Of a stretch of 64,000 nt of DNA, positions 7,221 through 15,620 are shown in pieces. Location of the stretch: positions 6,721,001 through 6,785,000 of the forward strand of contig NZ_CP122458.1 in the NCBI RefSeq assembly GCF_032598905.1. The letters run 5' to 3'. The first letter of the stretch is position 1. Each line of letters opens with the position of its first letter. The notes under the pieces are model-generated. The model was not told the origin of the DNA, ran no database searches, and saw only the letters and a program-made list of their open reading frames with translations. Source of the DNA: Streptomyces sp. 11x1. Lineage in GTDB: Bacteria > Actinomycetota > Actinomycetes > Streptomycetales > Streptomycetaceae. The position numbers and the translations under genes were made by a program.

Positions 7221-8714
7221 TCAGCGCAGTGTCGCTCCGAACATCGCGTCCGTGACCGGGCCCGCCACGTCGCCGGGACCGAAGGCGAGGGCCGACGTGG
7301 TGGTCAGGCCGGTGGTGGTGCCGGGGAGGACCCAGACGGCGCCGTTGTCGCTGTTCTCGGCGGGGGCGCCCACGGCCAGGTCGGGGTGACCGTTGCCGTT
7401 GAAGTCCAGCAGGGCCGTCGTGGTGCCGAACTTGTCCTCCGCCTCGGCGACTCCGGGGACCCCGGCGGTGTTCTGGTGGAAGACCTTGGTGCCGGCGCCC
7501 GTGACACCGGAGGCGGTGCCGGGGACGAGGGCGACCGAGCCCGCGTTGGTGATGTCCGTGACGTCCTCGTAGGCGATGCCGAGCGCGATGTCGGCGTACC
7601 CGTCGCCGGTGACGTCGGCGACCGAGACCGCCGAGCCCACCAGGTCGCCGTCCTCCTGCGCGCCGGGGAAGCCGGGCAGGCTCTGGTCGAAGGTCTGGAC
7701 GTTCGACTCGGACGTGCCGGTGGGCGAGCCGTAGGCCACGCGGACCTGGTCGGACCAGCCGTCCGCGCCCACGACCACGTCGTCGTAGCCGTCACCGTTC
7801 ACGTCTCCGATGCCGGTGCCGGCCGGGTCGCGGCTCGTGTCGTCACCGGGTGTGAAGCCGCGGGTGAAGCCCGAAGCGCCGCCCAGGAGCAGGCGGTTGC
7901 CCCACGTGCCGTCGCCCGTGTAGTGCCACTGGACGATGTCGTCCCGGCCGTCGCCGTTGACGTCGCCGACCTGGCCGGAGACGACCGGGCCGGTGATGGA
8001 GGACGGCCCGTCCTCGCAGCCCCCGCCGGTCGCGCAGGACGCGTCGTCCTCCTCCCAGCCCCACCACAGGGACTTGTCGAGGAGGTTCAGTACGGCGGCC
8101 GGCTTGCCCGCGCGGGAGATCGGGCCCTTCCACAGGGCCGCCGGCGCGCCCTCGGGGTCGTCGCCGCCGACGGACTGCGCCGAGAACAGCGCGAGATCGG
8201 TCTTGCCGTCGCCGTCGAAGTCGCCCGCCTGCGGGGCCGCCCCGTACTGGGCGATGCTCGTCCCGCCGGTCAGCCCGGTCGACGAACCCCAGAGGACCAC
8301 CGAGCCCGCCGTGCCGCCCGCGATCACCAGGTCGCCGTAGCCGTCCCCGTCCAGGTCGCCTTTGGTGAAGGTCGAGCCGAAGCGCTGGTTGGCGGTGGCG
8401 GAGCCGGGCACACCGCTCGTCGAGCGGCTGATCAGCTTCTTCTTGGTGGGGGAGATGCCGCTCTTCGAGCCGTACAGGACGGCCACGTAGCCCGCCTTGG
8501 CCTTCGAGGACACCGTGGCGTTCGGGGCGCCGACGACCAGGTCGGCGTACCCGTCACCGTTGAAGTCGTCCGCCACACCCACCTCCGCGGGGGCGGCCGA
8601 GGCCGTGCCCAGCGACAGTGCGGTCAGGCCTCCGGCCAGCAGTACCACCGCTGCCAAGGGGGCGCTCACGCGTGCCGTACGGGTGCGTCGTGCTGCTGCT
8701 CGTGCTCGTGACAT
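7221..8714 (-). CDS. Secreted FG-GAP (integrin alpha-like) repeat protein
   Basis: 497 residues starting MSRARAAARRTRTARVS, followed by a hydrophobic signal sequence ending near ASAAPAEVG. The body is a beta-propeller built of FG-GAP/VCBS repeats, each with a calcium-binding DxDxDG loop. I count seven: DFNGDGYADLVVG, DLDGDGYGDLVIA, DFDGDGKTDLALF, DVNGDGRDDIVQW, DVNGDGYDDVVVG, DVTGDGYADIALG and DFNGNGHPDLAVG. Such proteins are exported by streptomycetes and probably act in adhesion or binding of extracellular ligands; no catalytic domain is visible. It is monocistronic. Its start is 987 bases from that of the next minus-strand gene. Confidence 0.9.
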   Translation of the reverse strand: MSRARAAARRTRTARVSAPLAAVVLLAGGLTALSLGTASAAPAEVGVADDFNGDGYADLVVGAPNATVSSKAKAGYVAVLYGSKSGISPTKKKLISRSTSGVPGSATANQRFGSTFTKGDLDGDGYGDLVIAGGTAGSVVLWGSSTGLTGGTSIAQYGAAPQAGDFDGDGKTDLALFSAQSVGGDDPEGAPAALWKGPISRAGKPAAVLNLLDKSLWWGWEEDDASCATGGGCEDGPSSITGPVVSGQVGDVNGDGRDDIVQWHYTGDGTWGNRLLLGGASGFTRGFTPGDDTSRDPAGTGIGDVNGDGYDDVVVGADGWSDQVRVAYGSPTGTSESNVQTFDQSLPGFPGAQEDGDLVGSAVSVADVTGDGYADIALGIAYEDVTDITNAGSVALVPGTASGVTGAGTKVFHQNTAGVPGVAEAEDKFGTTTALLDFNGNGHPDLAVGAPAENSDNGAVWVLPGTTTGLTTTSALAFGPGDVAGPVTDAMFGATLR

Positions 8715-8843
8715 GCACGTGCCTTTCGGGTCGGTGGAGATCCTGCTCCGGCGGGCGGAACCGCCGCGTCCATGTAGTCCGACTCGACAAGGAGTTCGTC
8801 GGTTGTGCGTCCGAATGTCATGAGTACGTAACTGAACGGCGGA

Positions 8844-8867
8844 CCCCCGGCCCGTGCGGTCCGGGGG
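8844..8867 (-). terminator. GC hairpin after the endonuclease I gene
   Basis: CCCCCGG (8844-8850) pairs with CCGGGGG (8861-8867) around a 10-base loop, about 30 bases past the end of the minus-strand nuclease gene. There is no U tract, as is common in Streptomyces. Confidence 0.45.
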
Positions 8868-8897
8868 CTCACCGTGCTCACCGCGCTCGGCGTGCGG

Positions 8898-9701
8898 CTA
8901 CCAGATCGCCTCGACCCACTCCGGGTGGTCGATGAACGGGTTCCGGTTGCCCTGGTAGTCGCTGTAGATGAGGTCGTTGCGGCGCTCCTCGAAGGAGTCC
9001 GGCGGGTCCTCGTCGTTCCAGGCCTTCAGGACGGACAGGCGGCCGTGGAAGCGGGTGCCGCCGTTGTTGACGGAGTCGTTGGGCTCCAGGTTGGGCCAGC
9101 CGTCGTCGCCCTCGTACCGGACGGCCATGTAGAGGATCATGCGGGCCACGTCGCCCTTGACCGCGTCCCGGGGCTCGAAGGAGTTCGAGTCGACGAGGCT
9201 GCCGCCGCTGTTGGTGAAGCTGCTGCCGCCGTTGTCGAAGTCGAGGTTGCCGCGTCGGGCGTTGACCGCCACGTCCTCGGGGCGCAGGTGGTGCAGGTCG
9301 GTACCGGGGCCGGCGGAGGTGCCGAAGTCGCCGTGCGACTGGGCCCACACGTGCTCGCGGTTCCAGTTGCCGGAGCTGCCGCCGTTGAGGGACTTGCTGC
9401 GCGAGATGCCGCTGTAGAGCAGCTTCACGTTGTTGCTGTTGTTGGGGTCCTGGTCGGTGACCTTCAGCGCGTTCCAGACCGCCGAGTACGAGATGGTCGT
9501 GTGACCGTCGATGATCGAGTGCAGCGAGGACTTCAGGGCCGTACCGGACTTGCCGATCGCGCTCGCGTAGTACGTGTCGTCGTACGCGGTCGTCGTCGCC
9601 GAGGCGGGGGTGGCGGTGGCTGCCGGGAGGACGATACCGACGAGCACGGCCGACGTCGCGAGAGCGACCGACTTCCAACTGCGTATCCGCGCAGCGGGCA
9701 T
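8898..9701 (-). CDS. Secreted endonuclease I (EndA/NucM-like, His-Me finger)
   Basis: 267 residues. It has an N-terminal export signal (a basic start RIRSWKSVALATSAVLVGIV, cleaved near ASATTTAYDD). The nuclease core carries the endonuclease I hallmarks: NWNREHVWAQSHG with the catalytic histidine around residue 120, then TDLHHLRPEDVAVNARRGNL with the metal-binding and structural residues. The family cuts single- and double-stranded DNA nonspecifically outside the cell or in the periplasm, supplying phosphate and nucleotides. It is monocistronic, with a long untranslated gap upstream. Length and motif order agree with bacterial NucM-type enzymes. Confidence 0.9.
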   Translation of the reverse strand: MPAARIRSWKSVALATSAVLVGIVLPAATATPASATTTAYDDTYYASAIGKSGTALKSSLHSIIDGHTTISYSAVWNALKVTDQDPNNSNNVKLLYSGISRSKSLNGGSSGNWNREHVWAQSHGDFGTSAGPGTDLHHLRPEDVAVNARRGNLDFDNGGSSFTNSGGSLVDSNSFEPRDAVKGDVARMILYMAVRYEGDDGWPNLEPNDSVNNGGTRFHGRLSVLKAWNDEDPPDSFEERRNDLIYSDYQGNRNPFIDHPEWVEAIW

Positions 9702-10285
9702 GAGGGGTGTCCCTTCCCAGAGGGCCGCGCAGGACGAGGAGTTGGTTCGGGGAGTCTCGTTCTACGCGGGTTGACTGTGTGGGTAACCGAGAGATTGGCA
9801 TGGACGGGTCAGTCGAGGTGTTACAAGTGGAAGGCGATCCGATGACGATTCGGCCAATGGGGCAACTCTTGTGCCTCAACCCCCCTTCACCTGCCTCGAT
9901 TCAAGGGGAGACCCTCATTGACGTGCGGATTTCGGCGTGCTGGGTCGGTGAGCGGTCTTGCGTAGTTGTCGGGTGCAGAGCAACCTCAACGGGGGATGAA
10001 CGGTCTTCTTCAGGGGGGTGACGTCTGGTGTGATCCCGGTCTGCCGACCGGCCCGCCCACCTGCACGCCCACCTGCCCGTCGACTTGTCCGTCCGTCCGT
10101 CCGCCCGCCCGCCCGTCCGCCCGTCCGTCCGTCCGATCGTTCGTCCGCCCGTCCGTCTGTCCGTTTGCGGGTCCATTCCGTCCCGTCAGTCCCGTCCGTC
10201 GTCCACCCGTCGGCACCCACACCGGAAAGTCATGTTGCCCACCAAGAAGAGATCCGGCCGCTCGCACGAGACGACGGCCGGATAA
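9702..10285. other. 584-base intergenic region with a microsatellite tract
   Basis: This gap lies between the divergent nuclease and PAP2 genes and should hold both promoters, though I cannot name boxes with confidence. Its right half is a degenerate CCGT/CCGC tetranucleotide tract described separately. A 17-codon open frame (start ATG at 10232, MLPTKKRSGRSHETTAG) ends immediately before the TTG proposed as the PAP2 start. No larger gene is supported. Confidence 0.5.
10045..10175. repeat. Degenerate tetranucleotide microsatellite (CCGT/CCGC)n
   Basis: About 130 bases consist mainly of CCGT, CCGC and GTCC units in runs, most regular from about 10085 to 10165. Every frame through it stays open, giving artificial Arg/Pro/Ser or Asp/Gly/Arg/Thr peptides. 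Long simple-sequence tracts are uncommon in Streptomyces and can vary in length by slippage. Confidence 0.8.
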
Positions 10286-11662
10286 TTGATATCCATATTC
10301 TCGCGGGCGCTCCCGCGAATACGCAGCACGGTCGCGTCCGTCAAGTGGCGTCGGCCGAGGGTGATTCTGTGGATCGCGGCGGTGGTCGTGGGAATCGGAT
10401 TCATGCTCGCGCTGGAGGTCGCCGCACGGGGATACGGTGTGCCGGGGCCGATCACCAATCAGGCGGGCGAGGTGATATTCGCCCCGAAATCAGGGCCGTT
10501 GCTCTACGCCAGTATGGCGTTGACGATGGTGGTGCTCACCTGGCGCGAACGGTTCATCGCGGCGGGTGTCGCCGTCGGAATCGATATCGTCTTCTTTCTG
10601 GTCAGATGGTTTCTCGACGCCAAAATGATGTTCGGCAACGGCGCGCTGTGGGTGATCCTGGGCTGCGCGGTCGTCGCCGTCACCCGCCGCACCGGCCGTG
10701 AACGAGCGCTCCTGCTGAAAGGCGTCGGGCTCGGTCTGCTCCTGGTCGCCGGCCGCAAGACGGGCGACGCCTGGCTGCTGATCACGTCCAAGACGCGGCC
10801 CATGGTGCTCGACCAGTACCTCGCCACCGCCGACCACGCGTTGGGCAACCCCTCGTGGCTGGTGGGCCGGCTGGTCAGGGCCACCGGGCCCGTCGGCACC
10901 CATCTGCTCGACTGGGTCTACATCCAGCTCGCGGTGGCGGCGGTCATCGTGACGCTCTACCAGCTGCGGCACGTGGCGGCCGAACGGCGCTTCCCGCGCC
11001 ACCACCTGGTGCGCACCTTTCTGGTGATCGGCCTCCTCGGGCCGAGCATCTACATGATCTTCCCGGTGGTCGGACCGGTCTTCGCCTACGGCACGGGCGC
11101 GTTCGGCACCGGCGGCGAGCACTGGGCCCTGGCCGACATCTGGCCCGACACGCCACCGTCGCTCACCACGCCGCACCCGATGGTGTACGACGAGATCACC
11201 CCGCGCAATTGCATGCCCAGCCTCCACACGGCGTGGGCCACCGCGATATTCATCCACTCGCGCCGGGGCCCGCGCGCTCTGCGATACGCGGGAACCTTCT
11301 GGCTGATCGCCACGCTTTCCGCGACGCTGGGATTCGGATATCACTACGGCGTGGATCTCATCGCCGGTGTCGTCTTCACCCTCACGATCGAGGCGGCGCT
11401 GCGGGCGTACGACCGCGGCTGGGACCGGGCGGGAATCGCGCTCGTCGTCCATGGTGCGGCCGTGTTCGTGGGGCTTCTGCTGGCGTATCGCTATCTGCCG
11501 GTGGAAATGGCCCGACACCCGTGGGTGTACGGGCCGCTTCTCCTTATGGTGATGGGCTCGGTCGTATACGGCTACGTTCGTGTCGACCGACGCTGGACGC
11601 CGGAAGCCGCGTCGCCGCGACAGCCGGAGCGGCGGGCGGAACGGCATCCTGAGCTGGTGTGA
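10286..11662 (+). CDS. PAP2-superfamily polytopic membrane phosphatase/transferase
   Basis: About 458 residues with many membrane segments. The C-terminal half has the lipid-phosphatase (PAP2) signature in the inositolphosphotransferase arrangement: CMPSLHTAWATAI around residue 310 and GFGYHYGVDLIAG around residue 350, supplying the two catalytic histidines and aspartate. The N-terminal third is additional membrane sequence. Likely roles are dephosphorylation or transfer on polyprenyl or inositol lipids at the membrane. The start is uncertain. TTG 10286 directly follows the TAA of a 17-codon frame and has no good ribosome site; GTG near 10359 is an alternative that would trim a basic N-terminus. 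Confidence 0.82.
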   Translation: MISIFSRALPRIRSTVASVKWRRPRVILWIAAVVVGIGFMLALEVAARGYGVPGPITNQAGEVIFAPKSGPLLYASMALTMVVLTWRERFIAAGVAVGIDIVFFLVRWFLDAKMMFGNGALWVILGCAVVAVTRRTGRERALLLKGVGLGLLLVAGRKTGDAWLLITSKTRPMVLDQYLATADHALGNPSWLVGRLVRATGPVGTHLLDWVYIQLAVAAVIVTLYQLRHVAAERRFPRHHLVRTFLVIGLLGPSIYMIFPVVGPVFAYGTGAFGTGGEHWALADIWPDTPPSLTTPHPMVYDEITPRNCMPSLHTAWATAIFIHSRRGPRALRYAGTFWLIATLSATLGFGYHYGVDLIAGVVFTLTIEAALRAYDRGWDRAGIALVVHGAAVFVGLLLAYRYLPVEMARHPWVYGPLLLMVMGSVVYGYVRVDRRWTPEAASPRQPERRAERHPELV

Positions 11663-11695
11663 GCGGGCGGAGGGAGCGGCGGCCCCGGCGAGGGC

Positions 11696-12061
11696 TCAGC
11701 CCTTGAGCCGCTCCCGCAGCTCGTCGACATCGGTGAGGAACCATGTCTGACGGTTCCGGTTGCACTCCCGGACGAAGTCGCGCAGGGCCGAACTGGCCTC
11801 CGTGTGCCGGGAGATGTCGCCGACGACGGCGAGGCCGACGCGGTACTGCACGAACTTCTGGATGATGTCGCCCGCGACGCGGGTGCTCAGTCGGAAGAAC
11901 CGCTCGTCGAACCGCTCGACGGGGACGGCGACCCATGCGGCGCCCTGGTACCCGGCATCACCGACGAGGTCCAGGGCGTCACCCTCACCCCCGATCACCC
12001 CACCCTCGGCGTCACACATCAGCACGGGCACGTCGTGGATCGTCTGCAGGGTGGTGGTCAT
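11696..12061 (-). CDS. DUF4180 domain protein
   Basis: 121 residues: MTTTLQTIHDVPVLMCDAEG at the start, a central GAAWVAVPVERFDERFFRLS, and a C-terminal FLTDVDELRERL. This matches the DUF4180 family of small cytoplasmic proteins of unknown function found across Gram-positive bacteria; length is typical. It is 15 bases downstream of a gene encoding a Cas8c-like small protein on the same strand, so the two may be co-transcribed. Confidence 0.8.
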   Translation of the reverse strand: MTTTLQTIHDVPVLMCDAEGGVIGGEGDALDLVGDAGYQGAAWVAVPVERFDERFFRLSTRVAGDIIQKFVQYRVGLAVVGDISRHTEASSALRDFVRECNRNRQTWFLTDVDELRERLKG

Positions 12062-12076
12062 GGGGCGAGGCTACTG

Positions 12077-12445
12077 TCACTTCATCAGCGTGTCGTGGGC
12101 GGCGTAAGCGGCGGACTGGGTGTGGTACCCCGAGAGGAAATCGAGCTGGGAACTCGTGTCCAGATAGTCGGGCAACCTGCCGCTGGGCGGAACGAAGTCC
12201 GCTATCGCGCGGAACACCTCGCCGGCGGCCTTCCCGTGCTTGGGACCACGGGTGCGCGCGGCCAGCAACTGCTCACCCGCCTTCTTCAGCTGTTCACGCA
12301 ACGCCGGGCCGGGACGCTGCTTGGCCTGGCTCAGGAAGCTGTCGTTCCCCAGCCGCCGGTCGCGCTTGCCGATGGCCTGCAGCGTGTGCAGCGTCGCGTA
12401 GAGCTGACCGCACAGGTAGGCGGGGGAGGGCTGTGTGTCGGCCAA
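12077..12445 (-). CDS. Small protein resembling the C-terminal domain of Cas8c (Csd1)
   Basis: The TTG start at 12445 was chosen for the strong AGAAGGAGAG ribosome site just upstream; the frame is open further back but that part is low-complexity Pro/Arg sequence. The 122-residue product begins ADTQPSPAYLCGQLYATLHT and ends RLPDYLDTSSQLDFLSGYHT then QSAAYAAHDTLMK. The order of features (AYxxGxLxAxLxxxQ, a middle helix, and near the end a hydrophobic-xGYxxQxxAxY motif) parallels the C-terminal region of type I-C Cas8c/Csd1, where it reads FALGYYHQRxAFY. No other cas gene or repeat array is in the window. It may be a domesticated or host-encoded relative; the link is my reading, not a search result. 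Confidence 0.55.
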   Translation of the reverse strand: MADTQPSPAYLCGQLYATLHTLQAIGKRDRRLGNDSFLSQAKQRPGPALREQLKKAGEQLLAARTRGPKHGKAAGEVFRAIADFVPPSGRLPDYLDTSSQLDFLSGYHTQSAAYAAHDTLMK

Positions 12446-12505
12446 TCCGGCTCTCCTTCTCCATCGGGCCCGACGGGCTTCTCCCCCCCTCCCTACCCCG
12501 ACCCG

Positions 12506-12551
12506 GGGACAACGGAACTGGGGGCAGGGGAACCGGGGGCAAGGGAACTGA
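12506..12551. repeat. Short tandem repeat, 16-base unit
   Basis: About two and a half copies of a unit close to GGAACTGGGGGCAGGG lie between divergent genes, upstream of the Cas8c-like gene. Function unknown. Confidence 0.5.
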
Positions 12552-12639
12552 TGTACAACTATCGATCGTCGTCGCGAGTCGACTGGGGTGAATCCGTCAG
12601 AAGCGGGTTCCAGTCGCACAGGGGGATGGGACAGGTTTG

Positions 12640-13614
12640 ATGACTCACCGGATATCGGGGGTATCCCGGGTGTCGCCGGCGTCCAGGCGGACGCGTGTGG
12701 TCGCGGCGGGGCTCGGGGCCGGCATGGTCCTCACGTCGGCGGCGGCGGCGTTCGCGCCCGCCGCGGTCGCCGCACCGCAGGTCACGTGTACGTCGAAGCA
12801 GGCCGGGCTGGCCGAGAAGCTGCAGAAGGACATCACGGCGGCGCTGGCGAAGCGGAAGGGCACGGTGGCGGTCGGCCTGTACGACCGGGCGACCAACACC
12901 ACCTGCACGCTGCGCGGGGACACCGCCTTCGACTCGGCCAGCGTCGTGAAGGTGACCGTGCTCGCCGCGCTGCTGTACGACGCCAAGAAGACGAACAGGT
13001 ATCTCACCGACCGTGAGACCAAGCTCGCCACCGCCATGATCACCAAGTCGGACAACGCCTCCACCAGCACCCTGTGGAAGCAGCTCGGCGTCAAGAAGAT
13101 CAAGGCGTTCCTCACGGTCGCCAAGATGACGCAGACCAAGCCCGGCGCGAACAACTACTGGGGCCTCACCCAGATCACCGTCCGCGACGAGCAGCGGCTG
13201 CTCGCCCTGCTCACCGCGAAGAACACGGTCCTGAGCGACAACGCGCGCGCGTACGTCCTCAAGCTGATGAACAAGGTCGTCTCCTCGCAGCGCTGGGGCA
13301 CCCCGGCCGGGGCGCCCTCGACCGTGAAGGTGCACGTCAAGAACGGGTGGCTGTCCCGCGCCACGCACGGCTGGCGGGTGCACAGCGTCGGCACGTTCAA
13401 CGGCGGCGGACGGGACTACACGATCACCGTCCTCACCCACGGCAACCCCGACATGCAGTACGGCGTGAACACGATCCAGGCCGTCTCCAAGGCCATCCAC
13501 AAGGATCTCGTGCCCGCCCCGAAGAGCTCCTCGGGCACGGCGAGTGCGCAGCGGTACGAGCCCACGGATCGGCCGCAGGAAGCGACGGTGCCGGTGCCGG
13601 AGGGCGCCTCATAG
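12640..13614 (+). CDS. Secreted serine hydrolase, class A beta-lactamase-like fold
   Basis: 324 residues from ATG 12640, with a GGGGGA site upstream; a TTG one codon earlier is less likely. There is a long export signal ending near VAAPQVTCTS. The beta-lactamase/transpeptidase motifs are present in order: SVVK (Ser-x-x-Lys) near residue 101, SDN near 137, and KNG in HVKNGWL in place of KTG. The Glu166 region of true beta-lactamases is not evident, so it is better called a serine hydrolase, possibly acting on peptidoglycan or small substrates. The last codons and stop lie inside a dispersed repeat element (AGGGCGCCTCATAG), so the C-terminal residues may be repeat-derived. Confidence 0.82.
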   Translation: MTHRISGVSRVSPASRRTRVVAAGLGAGMVLTSAAAAFAPAAVAAPQVTCTSKQAGLAEKLQKDITAALAKRKGTVAVGLYDRATNTTCTLRGDTAFDSASVVKVTVLAALLYDAKKTNRYLTDRETKLATAMITKSDNASTSTLWKQLGVKKIKAFLTVAKMTQTKPGANNYWGLTQITVRDEQRLLALLTAKNTVLSDNARAYVLKLMNKVVSSQRWGTPAGAPSTVKVHVKNGWLSRATHGWRVHSVGTFNGGGRDYTITVLTHGNPDMQYGVNTIQAVSKAIHKDLVPAPKSSSGTASAQRYEPTDRPQEATVPVPEGAS

Positions 13615-13727
13615 CTCGGGGTTGCGGGCGCGTCGGCGGCTGCGGGCCCGGTGGGGCTTCTCGCGCAGTTCCCCGCGCCCCTGGAAAGGCAGGGGCTGCG
13701 CCCGTTGCCTTTCCAGGGGGCAGCGCC
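13603..13727. repeat. Dispersed palindromic repeat element, copy 1 (with hairpin)
   Basis: Contains GGCGCCTCATAGCTCGGG, then GGGGCTTCTCGCGCAGTTCC and CCGCGCCCCTG, shared with copies at 15621, 15770 and 24808. An internal perfect 14-base stem (13678-13691 with 13706-13719) makes a strong terminator-like hairpin after the serine hydrolase gene. The stop codon of that gene lies inside the element. Confidence 0.8.
13678..13719. terminator. Hairpin terminator within repeat copy 1
   Basis: CCCCTGGAAAGGCA pairs perfectly with TGCCTTTCCAGGGG around a 14-base GC-rich loop, about 65 bases after the serine hydrolase stop. No U tract. Confidence 0.6.
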
Positions 13728-13793
13728 CGATGACATCCGGACGTTCACGGCGAGGCCATCCGCGGCTCACCGGCGTCGCCCTACCGTGACGCC

Positions 13794-14879
13794 ATGCCTC
13801 TGAGAAGCCTCGTCGCGACCCTCACCGCCGGTCTGGCGGCGGCGGCCACCACGCTCGCCGCCGCCGGACCCGTCCACGCCGACTCGGCGCGCGGCCACGC
13901 CTGTTCGTCGTCCGTGTCGATCGAGAAGTACTCCGACGCCCTCGACAAGACGACGTACGCGGGCACCTTCGTCGGGAACCTCTCCGGCCTCGCCGTCGAC
14001 CGCGACGGCTCGCTCCTCGCCGTCTCCGACCGGTCGGCCCTCTTCACCCTCGACCGCCGCACGCTCGCACCGGAGGGCGTCCTGCCGCTCGCCACACAGA
14101 GCGACGCCGCACTCGACTCCGAGGCGGTCGCCGTCGACCGGGACGGCACCCTGCTCGTCGCCTCCGAGACCGAGCCGACCGTACGGCGCTACGACCGGCG
14201 GGGGCGGATCCTGGGCAGCCTGCCCGTGCCCGACGAGCTGGCGGTCGCCCCGGCCGGTCGGGCGGTCGCCAACCAGACCTTCGAGGGGCTCACCCTCCTG
14301 CCCGGCGGACGCACCCTGCTCGCCTCGATGGAGGGCACCCTCACCGGGGACACCGCCGGGGTGGTCCGTCTGCAGACATGGCAACGGCACGGCGGCGCAG
14401 CGGAGTTCAGGCTCTCCGCGCAGTACGGCTACCGAGTGGACGCCGGCCTCGGGGTCGTCGAGGTGGCCGGCCTCCCGGGCGGACGGCTGCTCGTGCTGGA
14501 GCGCGGATTCACCGCCGGGGTCGGCAACACGGTCCGCCTCTACGCCGCCGACACGCGCCGCGCGATCGACCTTCGCCGCACGACCGCCACCGGTCGGACG
14601 AGCAGCACCCTTCGCGTGACCGACACCGACGGCGTGCGGCTCGTCCGCAAGACGTTGCTCGCCGATCTCGTGGACTGCCCCAGCCTCGGCGCCACGGCCA
14701 AGCAGCCCCAGCCGAACCCGCTGCTCGACAACATCGAGGGCATGACCGTCACCGGGGCCGCACGGCCCGGCGGGCGGCTGGAGGTGCTGCTGGTCAGCGA
14801 CGACAACCAGAACACCGTCCAGACCACCCGCTTCTACTCCCTCTCCCTCTCGCTCCCCCTCCGGATCCGGACCGTCTGA
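13794..14879 (+). CDS. Secreted esterase-like/phytase-like beta-propeller protein
   Basis: 361 residues with a signal sequence (MPLRSLVATLTAGLAAAATT, cleaved near VHADSARG). The rest matches the family described as esterase-like activity of phytase: NLSGLAVDRDGSLLAVSDRS, then DSEAVAVDRDGTLLVASETE, NQTFEGLTLLPGGRTLLAS, and near the end LDNIEGMTVTGAA with LLVSDDNQN. These proteins are secreted propellers with several acidic metal-binding sites and presumed phosphoesterase activity. It is monocistronic, flanked by repeat copy 1 upstream and a pseudogene downstream. The C-terminus carries an unusual Ser/Leu alternation (SLSLSLPLRIR) encoded by a CTC/TCC repeat. Confidence 0.85.
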   Translation: MPLRSLVATLTAGLAAAATTLAAAGPVHADSARGHACSSSVSIEKYSDALDKTTYAGTFVGNLSGLAVDRDGSLLAVSDRSALFTLDRRTLAPEGVLPLATQSDAALDSEAVAVDRDGTLLVASETEPTVRRYDRRGRILGSLPVPDELAVAPAGRAVANQTFEGLTLLPGGRTLLASMEGTLTGDTAGVVRLQTWQRHGGAAEFRLSAQYGYRVDAGLGVVEVAGLPGGRLLVLERGFTAGVGNTVRLYAADTRRAIDLRRTTATGRTSSTLRVTDTDGVRLVRKTLLADLVDCPSLGATAKQPQPNPLLDNIEGMTVTGAARPGGRLEVLLVSDDNQNTVQTTRFYSLSLSLPLRIRTV

Positions 14880-14960
14880 GGCACGCCCGGACGCCGGTGT
14901 GGGTGACGCGCGCCGGCGGTCGGATCCTCGGCGCCCGGCTCCGCCACCGGCGTCGGGCCG

Positions 14961-15045
14961 TCAACTCCGCTGTTCGCAGCCGCAGTCGGTCGTCGCGCCG
15001 TCCTCCAGCAGCCCGCTCCTCGCCGTGAGATAGGCGAGCTGGGCA
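14961..15045 (-). pseudogene. Unidentified 3' gene fragment ending DCGCEQRS
   Basis: On the minus strand, the frame that ends at 14961 reads AQLAYLTARSGLLEDGATTD then CGCEQRS before its stop. It looks like the natural C-terminus of a small regulator or metal-related protein. Upstream of about 15045 the frame becomes antisense to the MFS remnant, so any gene is cut there. I could not assign a family. Confidence 0.3.
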
Positions 15046-15620
15046 CGGCTGTTGCTGTCTGGTTCCTCTCCATCGGCTTCATGGTCGGCATCCCGCTGCA
15101 CATGGAGGAGTACGCGTCCGGGTGAGCCCCGTCGGCCCCCTTCTGGATCACGGGGCTGACGGTGCTGGTGCTCCAGTACCCCCTGTTCAAGTTCCTGATC
15201 AAGCACCTGCGCCCGGGGGCCGTGACGGCGCTCGGTCTGGCGGGCGTGACGGTCGCCTTCACCGCGTTCGGCGCGGGCCGCACCGTCCCCTGGGTGGCCG
15301 TGGGCTGCCTCACCGTGGTGCTGGGCGAGATCCTCTTCGTCCCCTCCTTCGACATCTGGGTCGCCCGCAAGGTCCCGGCGGACCGCCTCGCCAAGGCCAT
15401 GGGCGCGATGCACTTCTTCCGCAGCGCCGGCAACATGATCGGCTCCCTGCTGGCGGGCATCCTCTTCGACCTGGCCCTGTCCTGGGACGTCCCGAGCGCG
15501 AACTGGTACATCGCCGCGCTGATCGCCGCCGGGTGCGCCGCGATCTGTCTGTTCAGCGGGGACGAGACGGCTGCCGCCGTCGAGACCGCGGAGGAGGAGC
15601 GGGAGGGGGCTGCGGCGTAG
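15046..15620 (+). pseudogene. MFS transporter, C-terminal remnant with an in-frame stop
   Basis: The frame reads VAVWFLSIGFMVGIPLHMEE then meets TGA at 15123, and continues APSAPFWITGLTVLVLQYPL, then LRPGAVTALGLAGVTVAFTA, and ends with AMHFFRSAGNMIGSLLAGIL and a short acidic tail. This is the C-terminal half (about five to six membrane helices) of a 12-helix drug-efflux-type major facilitator protein of roughly 400 residues. The N-terminal half is absent and there is no start signal. Both the truncation and the internal stop argue for a dead gene. Its normal stop is followed at once by repeat copy 2. Confidence 0.75.

Noticed and set aside
10045..10210. Repeated CCGT/CCGC units considered as a CRISPR array or coding repeat protein
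   Set aside because: Tetranucleotide repeats without spacers; open in all frames simply because of the repeat.
12446..12619. N-terminal extension of the Cas8c-like protein
   Set aside because: It translates to repetitive Pro/Cys/Arg sequence from a short tandem repeat; the TTG with AGAAGGAGAG is better.
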